The notes below the pieces were generated by a model. The model saw only the letters and a list, made by a program, of their open reading frames with translations. It did no database searches and had not been told where the DNA came from. 64,000 bases of DNA from Periconia sp. R9002 (Eukaryota; Ascomycota; Dothideomycetes; Pleosporales; Periconiaceae): NCBI GenBank assembly GCA_023627715.1, contig JAMAHW010000021.1, positions 310,001-374,000 on the forward strand. The letters are read 5' to 3'. The translations under genes were made by a program, and so were the position numbers. Positions 10,532-21,886 of this stretch are shown here, piece by piece; the first letter of the stretch is position 1; each line of letters opens with the position of its first letter.

Positions 10532-13500
10532 ATGAGACAACTGAAGGACCTTTTCTCAACTCTTTTCTTCACCCAACTAGTCCTTCTCCTATACATCATC
10601 GTCTTTGCAGCACTAAGCCACGTCGCTCGAGCCGATGACAATCCCGGTATAGGTGTTGAGCTCGAATGGCGAGGCGGGGTCTTTGTCAACCCTGATCCAA
10701 GGGCAATGGCCGCAAAGATCGACCGCGAGGCTTTGGCCAAAGTCAAAGGAGCGAAAGTTATAGTAGACGGACAGAAGACATTTACCAATGAGTGGAAACT
10801 TACCGCCGAGCATTCCCCCGACATCGACAATAATGGGTTGAAGTATCTCGTCATGGAATGTACGTCTTGCTGGAATAGCGTAATGAGGGTTCCGGATGTG
10901 TACTTATTTGGAACTTTTAGGGATTGTTTTGGGGGAGGTTGTCAAGTTAGACGATTCGTCGAATAAATTGACTGCCATTGCTCAGGATATGCAGACGTCT
11001 TTAGTAAGTCTACATTTTGATCAATAGGTTGCATAGATCCCAAAGACTTACCGAAAATCCAGACAGCTTGGTCTCCGAAGGCCGGCCAAACAATCTCTGT
11101 GGAAGGCATGCCCGAAGCAGATTGGGGAGAATGGAAGGTCGACCAACCGAAATCCTTCAACTCACAGCTCGTCACTTTCGGTCTCCAAGTCACGGCACCA
11201 ATGCCCTTGGCCGCAATCTACGATCTCTTCAAAGTCCTACAAAACAAAGACACATCAAACCCGTTCCTCCCCGGACCCAAGAAACCTGTATTCATTGTGG
11301 AAAAAGAGGATCTGAAGAAGATTGATGTCTTTAATGATGAAGATATTGACGACACGGTCCTTGGTTTCTTCTCGCTTATCATGTCGTATGCGAAAGCGGC
11401 GTGGAAAAAAGGATCGTCGATGAAGACGAACGGTCCCAAGCAGCTTCTAAGCGTGATGCCTCGCACGGATTTCGGCACCATGTATCGAGAGTATATTCGG
11501 ACTAAGCTCACTAATGGCCGTAACTGTCGCAAGAAGAGCATAGACGAAGTGAATCTATTCACTATTGTTAGGGATCTGGCTAAGAAGGAAGGTTTCGATC
11601 GCGAGATCAGCACTCTTGATTTTGAGTGGGATAAGGGATCCTTATCAATCCCAGAGGATGTAGAAGATGCAGGAAGTTGCTCTGGTCCATCGGTACGTTG
11701 AAAATTTGCCAGTCAAGTTGGTTGTCGCAAAATTGACGTTATTATAGACGGGAGGTCCGCCACCTCCACCTCCGCCCCCACCTCCACCAGTAAGTTAAAG
11801 TCATCTTGTATTTGCCGAACTCACGTCATTGCTAACAACACCTCAGCCCCCACCCCTACCACCTAAAACAACCAGGCGCTTTTTGAAAAAGAAAGGCCTT
11901 GAGGAATTCAGCTGGTCCACCAAGACTAAAGATGTTGCCTCAGCGAAACTCAAACTGAAAACATGGCTCGAAGAACTCGAGAAGCAGGGGAAATGCGCAT
12001 TCTCCGTCATGGACAAACTCGTCTATGATAACCAGATCGGCAAGCTCGGTGATCGAACTGAAACGAACCTGTACAATCGTGGACAGCGCCTCCCTATCTT
12101 TGAAATGCGTGATATTCCTGGAGTTTGCTTTTCGCAGACCACGGCATTCCTCGAAAAACTTGAAGAACGTGTCAAGAAATATCACAAAGACGCGGCCTCG
12201 CTCAAGAAGCGGCAATCGAACAGGAAGAGTTGCGACCTTATCCCAGACACCAAATGCGATGGCAACAAAGTCCCCAACCAGAATCGAAAATGTGAAGATT
12301 GTCCCAAAGGCAAAAAGCCAAACGCATCGAATACCTTTTGTGTTTCAGAGAGTACCGGTTGTCTAGACGATGAGATTTCCAAAACACCAGGCTCGTGCGA
12401 AAAGTGCCCTGAAATGGAAGTCCCGGATGCCACAGGAAAGAAATGCGAGAAGAAAAAATTCTTTGAGGACGAGAAGAAACAGGGAAAGTGTCCCAAAGGT
12501 ATGCTTCTGGACCCGGCGCAAGGGGGTCAAGACGAAAATACAGAAGCACCGAGTTGTATTTACGATGTGGATGACAAGTGTCCAGCTGGGCAATTGGCCG
12601 AGGTTCGTCGCGAGCGCGCCGCAGTCGGATCAGACGGTAAACCATCGTGCGGAGAGATTGATCCAAAGGATGTTGATTTTAGATGCCCTGATCCGAACAC
12701 GTACCACGACATGCGTGCAGAGGGCAAGATGGTTCATAGTTGCCGCGCCACTCGAACAGTGGAGACAGAGAAGAAAGAAAGATACCAAGTGCGAGTGGAC
12801 GAAGCAAACAATATCAGGAACGCCGAAGAAGAGAGAAAAGAGAAGGAAAGAAAAGAGAAGGCTAGACGCGCAAGAATGGGCTCGTGCTGGGTCATGATGG
12901 CTCCTGCAGGGGCGTGGCCAGTTGAAGAAGTCGAGTCGATAACGGAAGACGAGGTCAGCGGTATGATGGAACTGTGGGACGACGTCGAAGCCGACCTCCC
13001 CGAACCTCTCGGAACCGGCGAAATCCCCGATTATGTCTTCGAAATATATTGGAGTCCCCCCGTCATGGCGGAAATGGACACATCGGGAATTCTTCCCAAC
13101 TTCATCAAAATCTTCGGCCTGGGCAGCAGCGGCGCCTCCAGCGGCGGGAAAACCGCCATACAAATCGCGCGAGAATACAAAACCGCATCCAGAGGCCGTG
13201 CGCCGGAGAAGGCGACGTCAGCGGCGAAGAGTTCCGACAGGATCAAGAAGATTCTCAAGGACGAGCGGTTCCATGACTGTCTTGCTTCGACAGCTGAAGC
13301 TGCAGGCAGTGGAATGCAGCACGTGGATTGGTATTTTGAGGGTATGGTGTGCAATATCCACTGGGATCGCCCGAGAATCATTTACAAGCCACCGCTCCCC
13401 GACCGCGACATGAGTCTTAAAGTAGGTGCCGAAGAGGATTTCGATTCGATCGGCCCTCATGACACAATTTACACTTATGCTGACGGATACATTCGTCCCG

Positions 13501-13751
13501 ATCGTTTGTTGTATGAAGAGTGCACACCAGCAGAGAACGGGACATCCTATAATATGGACAACAGAATCAAAGCTCTCGAGGTGAAGGACGGATGTTGTGC
13601 ATTCTACGGAGGATCGGACTGTAATCCTGAAGACCTTTTTTTCCTCATGGAGAATCGAGAGCATGGTGACCTTCAGGGTGAGCATAGAAGTTCAATTAGT
13701 AGTTGGTGGTGCACTATGGAGGTTGGTTGCAAGGGAGCACCGGGTGTCTAG
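10532..13751 (+). CDS. Large secreted protein with polyproline linker and Cys-rich region, unknown function
   Basis: Five exons by splice signals and frame closure: 10532-10859, 10921-11003, 11063-11692, 11748-11789 and 11847-13751, totalling 995 aa. Residues 1-35 form a signal peptide or N-terminal anchor (LVLLLYIIVFAALSHVARA). Residues 36-340 are a folded region with GVELEWRGG and LKYLVMEWIVLGE. About residues 347-367 are nearly pure proline, created across the junction of exons 4 and 5. A Lys-rich segment follows. About residues 488-660 carry many cysteines in a CPxGK...C pattern, resembling growth-factor-receptor-like furin repeats. An E/K-rich helix lies at about 675-705, and the C-terminal domain is Trp/Cys-containing. 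No enzyme family could be assigned. All introns are 43-60 bp with good acceptors. Its length and composition suggest an extracellular or wall-facing protein. Confidence 0.7.
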
Positions 13752-14258
13752 TAAGGATTGAAAGTATATGATGTAGTTAGTACATGTAGATATGAATATT
13801 AATTGATACATGTATTTGTAGATGCCAATATACATATGTATGAACCACTAACACCTCAAGCTACTTCCTCGCATGCGGAAGTGATGTATGGTAAGATCTG
13901 CTGCCTCTTGATTCAAGTTTATGAAATTCAATTTTCTTACGTAAAAGTCAATAAATAGTTTCCCTAATTTGCGACTAAATTCCTGATTATAGCTTCATCT
14001 AGCAATTGATCAATTACATACCTATGTACAGATATCCGCGATCCACGTGATGTGACGTTCCCTTATCGATAAGCGCGACTGATGCCTAATGGACGTCAAC
14101 AAATAACAATCCATCCGTCTGGCCTAACACATTGAGGAGCAGTACGCCCGCCATGACTCTCGATCCTTCTCCGAGCCATGTACTCTCTTCGATTGCTGTT
14201 GGGATAACTTGATTCGCCTCCCTTCCCAATTGTGTGTCTATTCGATATATGTAAGGCA
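13752..14258. other. AT-rich intergenic region
   Basis: About 500 bp, AT-rich, with many TACATGTA-like words; no gene seen. Confidence 0.5.
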
Positions 14259-15166
14259 ATGGCTGACACCACCACACCTCCGATCGAAACCGTGGCCGAC
14301 GACGATTTGTGTCCGGTACAAAACACCCCCTCTAATTGCTCGAGAAATGAAATTAATACTAAACACAGATATGCCACCTCCTCCTCTTCTCCCCCGTCCG
14401 CACGCAGTGCTCGCACCTCCTCTGCGCATCTTGCATGGCACAATGGGCCGACACCTTGACGGCGAGCACAAACATCATCCACTCCTCCACAGACACAGCG
14501 CTGCGACACTTCGACGCCAGCTACGACCCATCGTACGACCTCTCCGCTAGCTGCCCCATGTGCCGCACATACACGTCCGCAACCCCCGACGCCACCCTCG
14601 CACTCAACCTCGAACAAAAGTACCCCATCACCTACGCGTCACGCCGACACGACGAAGAGATTGACCGCGGGCTCCGCGCAGCCGCCAATGGCGCCGAGGG
14701 CATCATGATCTTGATCGGGAACCGGCACAGACGCGAGCGCACCGCGAGTGAAAGTATGAACCAGCACGACTGGACCTTCTTCACGCGCTTTAGCCGCACA
14801 GACATTATCCAAGAAGTCCGCGTCAACCTACACCCCACATTCCGTCCTCCCCGCCTCACCTTACGTGCGCCACCGTTCGAGGTGAGGAGGTTAGGCTGGG
14901 GAATGTTTGTGATCCGCGCGACGGTTGTGTTGAAGACCCCGTATGTTTGGGTGAGGGATGAGGAGGAGGAGGGGGTTAAGAATGAGTTGGAATTGGAGTG
15001 GATGTTAGATTTTGAGGGCAGGGGGAGGCAGGGAAGGGTCAGGGCTAAGGTCAGGAGAGAGGAGGGTGTGGAGGGAGAAGGGGAGAGTGTGGCGACGAGG
15101 ACGAGGGGCGCAATTAGGGGGAGGGCGGGCGATTTGGACGCCGAATTGAATGGGGATGAGGATTGA
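14259..15166 (+). CDS. RING finger plus YEATS-like domain protein
   Basis: Two exons, 14259-14315 and 14369-15166 (53-bp intron, GTACAA donor, TACTAAAC branch, ACAG acceptor), give 284 aa. Splicing completes a RING: CPIC, then CSHLLCASCMAQW, then after a long insert CPMC. Residues about 165-230 read HDWTFFTRF, EVRVNLHPTF, PPFEVRRLGWGMFVIRA, the order and spacing of a YEATS domain, the reader of acylated histone lysines. The tail is acidic and then basic. An E3 ubiquitin ligase recruited to acylated chromatin is the natural inference; nuclear location is assumed. The exon 1 start could also be the in-frame ATG at 14232, nine codons upstream. The insert between the RING halves is longer than usual. 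Confidence 0.75.
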
Positions 15167-15932
15167 TGGTGTGGTCCTTCTTCGATGCCTACTTACTTGT
15201 GGCGCCTACATATATTCGAAACGGCATCACTTCGCGCACGACGGCACGCAACTAACGTACAACCCAAAAAAAATCACAAACAAGCCGAAAACTTTCAAAA
15301 TCAAGTGTGAACGAGAAGAATCAAACCCAAATCAAACTGAATTATAACAAAAGGTTTCTTCAAAATATTTTCAGATGTGTTGTCACGTACGTCCCTTTTT
15401 CAGGCCTCGTCCTTTCCGAATACCTACCGTGCCTACTTAAGTATCGATCGGGCATCGGAGCCTTGGCAACAAAATCCGATATGCCGACAAACTGCAGCAT
15501 ATTTACCCAATTCGTTAGTAAGCGGGGCAAGCAGGTAAGCAAAACAGGTTTATCGGAGAATTTTTAGCAGAAAGCGTGATTGGGCTGTCAGGCCATGTGT
15601 CAGGAGAGTGTTTGCCATTTGGTGGAGGTGTAATGGACGGCGTTGATCCGAGTCCCGACGGACGGCGGAAGAATGGATGGGTACTGATATATATATAGAT
15701 TGGGAAAGGCAGGGAGCGTTTTCAACGTCAAAACAATTGAACAACAACAACATTGACTTGCTTGCTTACCTGACGGAACGATCGATCGATCCACCTCACT
15801 TCATTTCAAGCTCACCTCCCGTTCGGCATAAAGAGAAAACAAGACTATCACCCCAACCCTTTTCCACAACAAAACAACAAAACGACAAATATTAATCCAC
15901 ACGAAAACAACAAAACTTCCCTCACACAAACA
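15167..15932. other. Intergenic region, no gene seen
   Basis: About 770 bp; ends in an A/C-rich leader before the next ATG. No feature recognised. Confidence 0.5.
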
Positions 15933-16457
15933 ATGTCCCTACCAACCACCACCCTCCGCATCCTCCCCGCCCTAACCTCGACAACCCTCCTCATGTACGC
16001 CTTCGACGAGCACCTCTTCCTCTCCCCCTTCGTCCACCCCACCACCCAACCCGCCAGCCTCACCTTCCTCCCACCATACTTCCGCGCCTGGCTCGTACGC
16101 GCCAAATACGTCATCTGGATCGGATATCCCCTCACCTTCTTAACTTCTGCATTCAACGTCTACTCCCTCTCCACTCTATCCTCACCAACTTCGTCCACTT
16201 CATCAACGGCGCTGAAATTGTACGCAACGGGCATGGCGCTCAACATGGCGCACATCTTTGTGTTTGGGCCAAAGGCGTTGGGTTTGTTGAATGATATTAA
16301 GGCGGGGAGGCCTGAGGGGAGGGTCACGGAGAGTATGCGGACGTGGTTGAAGATGCATGTGTTTAGGAGCTGGACGACGGATTTCCCGGCTTGGGTTTGT
16401 TTTGTTGGGGCGGTGGTTTTTGGGGTCGCTGGGGAGGGGGTGCAGGGACGGTTGTAG
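15933..16457 (+). CDS. Small integral membrane protein, unknown function
   Basis: 174 residues after an ACAAACAATGTC start. Hydrophobic segments lie at about residues 8-24, 57-78 (YVIWIGYPLTFLTSAFNVYS), 94-115 (LYATGMALNMAHIFVFGPKA) and 148-168 (FPAWVCFVGAVVFGVAG), so about four membrane spans. The polar loop WLKMHVFRSWTTD before the last span looks conserved in small fungal membrane proteins of this size. No precise family name can be given from sequence alone. Single exon. Confidence 0.65.
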   Translation: MSLPTTTLRILPALTSTTLLMYAFDEHLFLSPFVHPTTQPASLTFLPPYFRAWLVRAKYVIWIGYPLTFLTSAFNVYSLSTLSSPTSSTSSTALKLYATGMALNMAHIFVFGPKALGLLNDIKAGRPEGRVTESMRTWLKMHVFRSWTTDFPAWVCFVGAVVFGVAGEGVQGRL

Positions 16458-16950
16458 TAAGGGATAGGGAAGGAGTGGTGATGTTTGCGGGGTGAGGGAA
16501 GAGGGACGATGGGTTGGGTTGGGTTTTGGGTAGGATGGGGTTACGCTGGGGAGGACGGCGGGGATTGATTGTTTGGGGTGGCATGGGAGATTTTAGTGTT
16601 GTTGATGTCTAATTTGGAGAACTATTTGGGTTGATTGTTTATCATGTCGTGGCCCGAGGATTCGTGAGATTTGGAAGAGCAAAAAAAACGAGCGCTTTCT
16701 ATACAAGTATGTACATATCTTAAGGCGAGCGTGGCACTTCTACGATTCAAAACCTTCACATATCGACAAACAATCCATAGGTCATTTTCATCAGCAGCGC
16801 CTTTTATGTACATCATTCTTTCCAACATCTCTTCTTTATCCAAAGCGCACAGCCCTCCTCCACTACATATTCCTCCTTACCCAACAACAAAGAAGAATCA
16901 TAAGCCGTCCGCATCACCAACTTCCAACCTCACCTCTCCTTACCGTCAAC
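16458..16950. other. Convergent 3' intergenic region
   Basis: About 490 bp between convergent genes; G-rich then AT-rich; nothing recognised. Confidence 0.5.
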
Positions 16951-18273
16951 CTACTCCTTCACTTTCTCCACAATCCCCCTAACCATCTCCCTATCCCTCT
17001 CCCCCCAAAAGTACCACCACCGCTGCTTCGCAAACATAACAACTTTGTTCTCCTCCTCGGTCCCCACCAACGGCTGATTCGCCAACAGACCCGTATAATA
17101 CCGATTCACGCGCTCCCGGCCTTTGGTGGGGTGTACCTCCATGTACTCGCGGTACGCGTACGCAAGTACGTTATCGCCTAGCGCGCTGAGACCCGGGAAG
17201 AGGGCCCGGTTATGTTCGATTCGGGCGGATTTCTCGGCGGGGGAGCTGGGGGTGCTCGGGATGTATTGGATGGAGGTGACGGAGGGGGGCTTGGGGATTG
17301 TTTGTGGGGTGAGGGGGGAGACGGGGTGGTATGATGGGGGTGGTGGTGGTTGGTGTTGGGAAGGCGATGGGAGGGGGTGCTGGGAAGGTGATGGGAGGGG
17401 ATGGTGGTAGAGAGGAGGAGAGGATCGCTGGGGATTCGGTAGGGTCTGGTTGGGAGGGTAGATTATATATGGTTGATGCGCGGGGTGGACCGAAGGTGGG
17501 GCGTAGGCGGTAGTAGGAGGGAGATTTGGTGACCCTGGGTTTGTCCACACGCGGGGGACTGGAAGTTTGACGTTGGAGTTGGATGCAGGAATGTCTGGAG
17601 ATCCTGGATTTGGTATGGCGAGCGGTGCCGGACGGTGGACTGGAGGAGCGACGTTGGTAGTGGTGGCAGGGAGGCTTGGGACCCTTGGACTTGATGTGAC
17701 TAGCGGTGCCGTACGATGAGCCGGAGGGAGGACGTTGGTAGCCGTGGAAGAGAGGCTTGTGACTCGTGGACTTGATGTCAGGAGCGGCGCCGCACGGTGA
17801 GCCGGATGGGGGACGTTGGTGTTCATGGTAGCGGAGTTTGAGTCCCCGAGAGTCGAGGTCGCGAGCAGTGCCGCGCGTTGGACTGGACGAGCATTGTTCG
17901 AGGGCGGTGAGCTCGTCAACACGAGTGTTCTCCCCGTCGCGAGCGCTCGTCGCATGTCGTGGAGAGCAGCGTCTGGGTTGCTCAGGTCCAGCTTGGAGAG
18001 GCGATTCTTATGGGTCTCGCAGTTCCTCCAGTTAAGGAAGTTCTGTGGTGAGGTTTTCGCGAAGGTGATCATCCTAGCAAATTGACCAACGGCGGCGGAG
18101 GCGTCCATGTCCCTGAGGAGTGGCGCCACGGCGGCGCTGTTGCCTGCCCGGATGTCGTCGCTGTCGAGGCGGTCATTGAGCGAGGAAAGGTCTCTCCAAA
18201 GTGTTTGCTCCGTCATCTTGGGCGGCGGTTTGTTGGGCTCAGGGTCGGAGGTGTTGGTGTTGTGAGGGAGCAT
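16951..18273 (-). CDS. Pro/Ser-rich protein with internal repeats, unknown function
   Basis: From the first true ATG (18273) this reads 440 aa without interruption. Residues 20-115 are ordinary and helical (LWRDLSSLNDRLDSDDIR). Residues about 120-235 contain four to five degenerate repeats of roughly 25 aa built on PxHRxAPLxTSSPRVxSLxxT. Residues 235-345 are extremely Pro/Ser/His-rich, with PLPSPSQH repeated. A folded C-terminus (about 350-440) ends in Trp/Arg-rich KQRWWYFWGERDREMVRG. I do not recognise the end domains. The regular repeats and stop-free length argue for a real gene. Confidence 0.55.
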   Translation of the reverse strand: MLPHNTNTSDPEPNKPPPKMTEQTLWRDLSSLNDRLDSDDIRAGNSAAVAPLLRDMDASAAVGQFARMITFAKTSPQNFLNWRNCETHKNRLSKLDLSNPDAALHDMRRALATGRTLVLTSSPPSNNARPVQRAALLATSTLGDSNSATMNTNVPHPAHRAAPLLTSSPRVTSLSSTATNVLPPAHRTAPLVTSSPRVPSLPATTTNVAPPVHRPAPLAIPNPGSPDIPASNSNVKLPVPRVWTNPGSPNLPPTTAYAPPSVHPAHQPYIIYPPNQTLPNPQRSSPPLYHHPLPSPSQHPLPSPSQHQPPPPPSYHPVSPLTPQTIPKPPSVTSIQYIPSTPSSPAEKSARIEHNRALFPGLSALGDNVLAYAYREYMEVHPTKGRERVNRYYTGLLANQPLVGTEEENKVVMFAKQRWWYFWGERDREMVRGIVEKVKE

Positions 18274-19820
18274 TTTGAGGTGGGTGGAGGATATGGGCAA
18301 TGTGGGTGGCTTGGATGTATGGAATGAGTGGCTGATGTAATCGAGTGTTGATGTTCTGCAGTGAAGGACGATGGAAGTTGGTTGAACGATGTTGGTGGGG
18401 GGAAGAGGCAGTCTTTATACTCCTGGGCGTGCGGCCTGCGTTTGTATTGCCCATTGCTCTGGATAGCAACAGGAGGTGAATAATGTACGTGGGTTTCTTA
18501 GCACAATAGCTAGAGCTATTGTGGGGTTGGGGAACAAACACGTATATCGTACAATACCAAACTCATCCGGTGAAAAGTAAAACCAAACTGCTTTTTATTG
18601 GCACGAAGGCACGTTTGTTCCTATCAACCATGTTTGCCTATGAATCCACAGCTGGCTAGTGTTGTCAAGCAATATGCAAGTAGACAATCGATGTGTATAA
18701 GGAGGCAAAATGAAAATATAGTATTGGGGGTTTGATGTCGCTAGCGTTGCTCCACAGCAGAAGAACCGCAGTTCTTCACGCCATGATGAAATAAATAGTG
18801 TGTAGTAAAACTTCTAAGTGGATGGGGTGGAAAACCTGGTCGGTAAGGATCTTGGAGATGAATGGGTGATTTCTGAGGCGGTGAACTGGATACGGGAGTC
18901 TGCGCGCTCAACATTATGGACAAATTTAACGACGCCAATGATGGCGTAAATGGCGAAAGTTGGTGGATCGTCTCGTAAGGTGGCGGGGATACTACCAATA
19001 TGACATTTCACCGAGCGTCGGTGGTCTCCCCATTTCATTCTTCCATTCTATCCCGGTGTCCTGTTCGTTCATCAGTAGATAGAACTGTCGTAAAGTCTCC
19101 CGGGTGGCCACCGCATTCTCCCCCAACGCCGAAGTGCGAACAAAGGCGCCTCAGAACCACAAATTACATCGAACCAACCAGTGGAGTAAACGCCGAAGCA
19201 ATCGCTATAGCCGAAAACCGTGTACACTCTTTCTTTTTGGACGACAACAAACCCCCAACTCTACCAGCTCCAAGAAGGTTGTCCGTGAAAAGGCAGCCAC
19301 AGAGGACCACAAGGCCTGGCATCCGAGGATGCCTCGAAAGGAATGCTTCCATTGTCTTTATCCGCAAAAAATAATGACTTATATAAACAGCTTCGAAGAT
19401 ATTGCAACGGTATAGACCTAAAAAACTGATCTGCAGTATATAAAGTAGATTCTCAACCAAAGAGAGGCTTTTTGTATATACTAGGCTTAACACGTGAGCA
19501 CCCTCGATAGGTCACTGGGAGACTGTGGACAAATGATAGTAGCTAGGCTTTTTCTATTGATCTTGAATAATTAAGAAGCGTACACTGGGCGTTTGTTATA
19601 TTTTCTTTGCTTTTATTTGCGTAGGAGAGGTATCACACTTATTTAGTCACCTGATAATATCGTCACGTACAAGCGTTCGACCCATAATCGATCTATCTAT
19701 TTCTTTGCACTTGGAAATGGAAACGCGCACCATAGTGATCAATATGACGCGTACCTTCAGTGATTCAATATCCTGATCCTTTCGAGCAACTATGATGAAA
19801 ATTGAACATGACAAACCAAT
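18274..19820. other. Intergenic region, no gene seen
   Basis: About 1.5 kb. Short ORFs around 19000-19490 overlap on both strands and have no gene-like features. Confidence 0.5.
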
Positions 19821-20858
19821 CTACCCTTTCTTCAATTCCCTCGGCTTTTCCAACCCCTCCTCCACAATCCGAAATGCTTCCTCTCCCAAAATTTCATCAA
19901 ACTTGTAAGCTTGCACATTCTGCTTGAGCTGTTCTAGTTCAAAGCCTTCGGCGATCCATCCTTTCAAGTATCGTTTGAGATCCTGTCTCTCCCTTTCTGC
20001 TATGGTCACAAGCTGCTTCTGGCGAGTTTTCGACCGCGTGAAAAACTTGTCGCGCACCTTGGGGTCTGTCGCGCGCTCAGCTTCCGTTCGGTAAACGCGA
20101 AATTCATGGGTTTTGATATTGTGATCGATGAGTCGCGATTGGCGCAGTTCTCCCAGGGGTGGAGCGAGAGTCCCGGTGATGAGGTGGAGTGGAGTGCTGG
20201 TTTTCTGCTGATTTTCTTCGTTTGGGGTAGTTGTTTGTGAAGTGTCTTTGGGCGGAGAGACTGAAACACGAACTTGGTGAATGTCTTCGGGCATTGAGGG
20301 TATTAATGGAGTGGCTTGCGGTTCGTTGGTAGGAAGTGGGGTTGGGACCGTTGATTCCCGAGCGTTTTCGAGAGCTTGCAGTATCAAGGGAGTGAGCGTC
20401 AGGACGCTGTTGGGTGAGTGATGATTATTCCCTGAGAAAATGCCAGAGTTTAGCCTATGATAGCTTTCTTGGAGTGTTGATTCGAAATCTATACCTTCCC
20501 ATTCGGGAAAATCCCAATTTTCTATGAGTTCAAGGGCCTCCCGGGTAAGATCGGCGTCGTCAAGGTCTTCCAGGGTGAAATTGAAGTCAGTCTGATACTG
20601 ATCTTGTACTCGGCTTGTCTCTTCAACATTTCCTCCATTGGATATTTCATTAGGATATTGATTATCATATCGTATATGACCATCTTGAGTGTTGATATTC
20701 ATTGAGGCCGTGTGCTGAGTTCGATGAGTAGATCTAGAGGCTACGTTGGGAATGATTGCGTTCGCGCCACCTCTTGTTCCTTCGCGTCCAAAGCGGCGGA
20801 GAATGTCTTGTATGAGTTGTCCCAGTCCCTCGCGAGTGTAGTCATAGTTGTTGTTCAT
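19821..20858 (-). CDS. Hypothetical protein with charged helical C-terminus
   Basis: The frame is open from 20987, but the ATG at 20858 (MNNNYDYTREGLGQLIQDIL) is preferred because the 43 codons before it look untranslated; this gives 345 aa. The middle is acidic and disordered (DFNFTLEDLDDADLTREALE) and then Thr/Pro-rich. The last 110 residues are strongly charged and helical (RQKQLVTIAERERQDLKRYL). No known domain, signal peptide or membrane segment is visible. It may be a lineage-specific gene. Confidence 0.5.
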   Translation of the reverse strand: MNNNYDYTREGLGQLIQDILRRFGREGTRGGANAIIPNVASRSTHRTQHTASMNINTQDGHIRYDNQYPNEISNGGNVEETSRVQDQYQTDFNFTLEDLDDADLTREALELIENWDFPEWEGIDFESTLQESYHRLNSGIFSGNNHHSPNSVLTLTPLILQALENARESTVPTPLPTNEPQATPLIPSMPEDIHQVRVSVSPPKDTSQTTTPNEENQQKTSTPLHLITGTLAPPLGELRQSRLIDHNIKTHEFRVYRTEAERATDPKVRDKFFTRSKTRQKQLVTIAERERQDLKRYLKGWIAEGFELEQLKQNVQAYKFDEILGEEAFRIVEEGLEKPRELKKG

Positions 20859-21886
20859 GTTTTGTAGCGCTTGAGGAACGCGATATACTATCGCGGCTTG
20901 CGGACAAAAATTTCGCTGGGAGCTGTAGCCCTCAGATGTAGTGATGGAAAGAAAGTGCGCGCAAATCGAATTTTTGGCTAGAAGCAATAGAAATGATTCA
21001 CTGTTGCGCGGGTTGCTTGGAATAGTCTGATGTCAAAGGTGAAGATGGTTGAGGTGCGCATATGACAGTGAGGAAGGAGGTGGTCACTTTGTAGCAACGA
21101 ACTAACGCACTGAAGGCACCAATGAACCCATGGCTTCCCCTAGTGATCAAAGCGTTCAGCTGAACCAGTATCACCTGGAGATTTTCAGGAGAAAACCTGA
21201 TTAGCAAGATATAGTTACATCTGGGCAAGGAACATATCAGATCGCACTTGCACAGTGGTATGAAAAACTAATGAAGGAACAGCGGCTGCGGTGATTACGT
21301 CTTTCCAAAGCAAATTCATGATTTCAAAGCCGCGTAGCCTGGAGGAGTCATTTGGCGCATGTCACCATCATAAATTGTTGAAGGGCTCGAAGACAGCTAG
21401 AACGACATACAAGTCAGGAGACATGATCACTCACAGAAGTGGAAGGATGGCGATTTACTCAGAAGTCCAGTTATTCATTGTTTATTCTGTCTCAACTTGC
21501 TCAACAATCAATCTCCTGCTTTTCAAACGTCAAACGCACATGCCACTTCTACTCCATGTGATAGTAGCGATCCCCTTGTAGAGAAAAACACACGTTGATC
21601 GACTCTGCCATTACTTCCTCCGCCGCATTAGTTCCTTCCCCTCACTCCCCCTCCCCGATTATAATAGAATTATTCGTCGATGTCCCAAGAATGCACGAAC
21701 CCCTCGCGATAAAGAACATCCATCATTCAACAGAACACGTGGATTAGATTAGCCCCATTAATAATCATACGGATTAATGAAGCTGGCCTCACCTTCTGAC
21801 CGAGGACATGAATGAGACAAGCACGGTGCGCTCAAAGCAACAGATATATTCTGATCAGAGAAATCTGTTCACGTTTCGGGTTTGAC
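20859..21886. other. Intergenic region, no gene seen
   Basis: About 1 kb with only short unsupported ORFs. Confidence 0.5.

Noticed and set aside
18349..18363. Additional core copy (CTGCAGTGAAGG)
   Set aside because: Only about ten bases match and there is no cap; consistent with chance.
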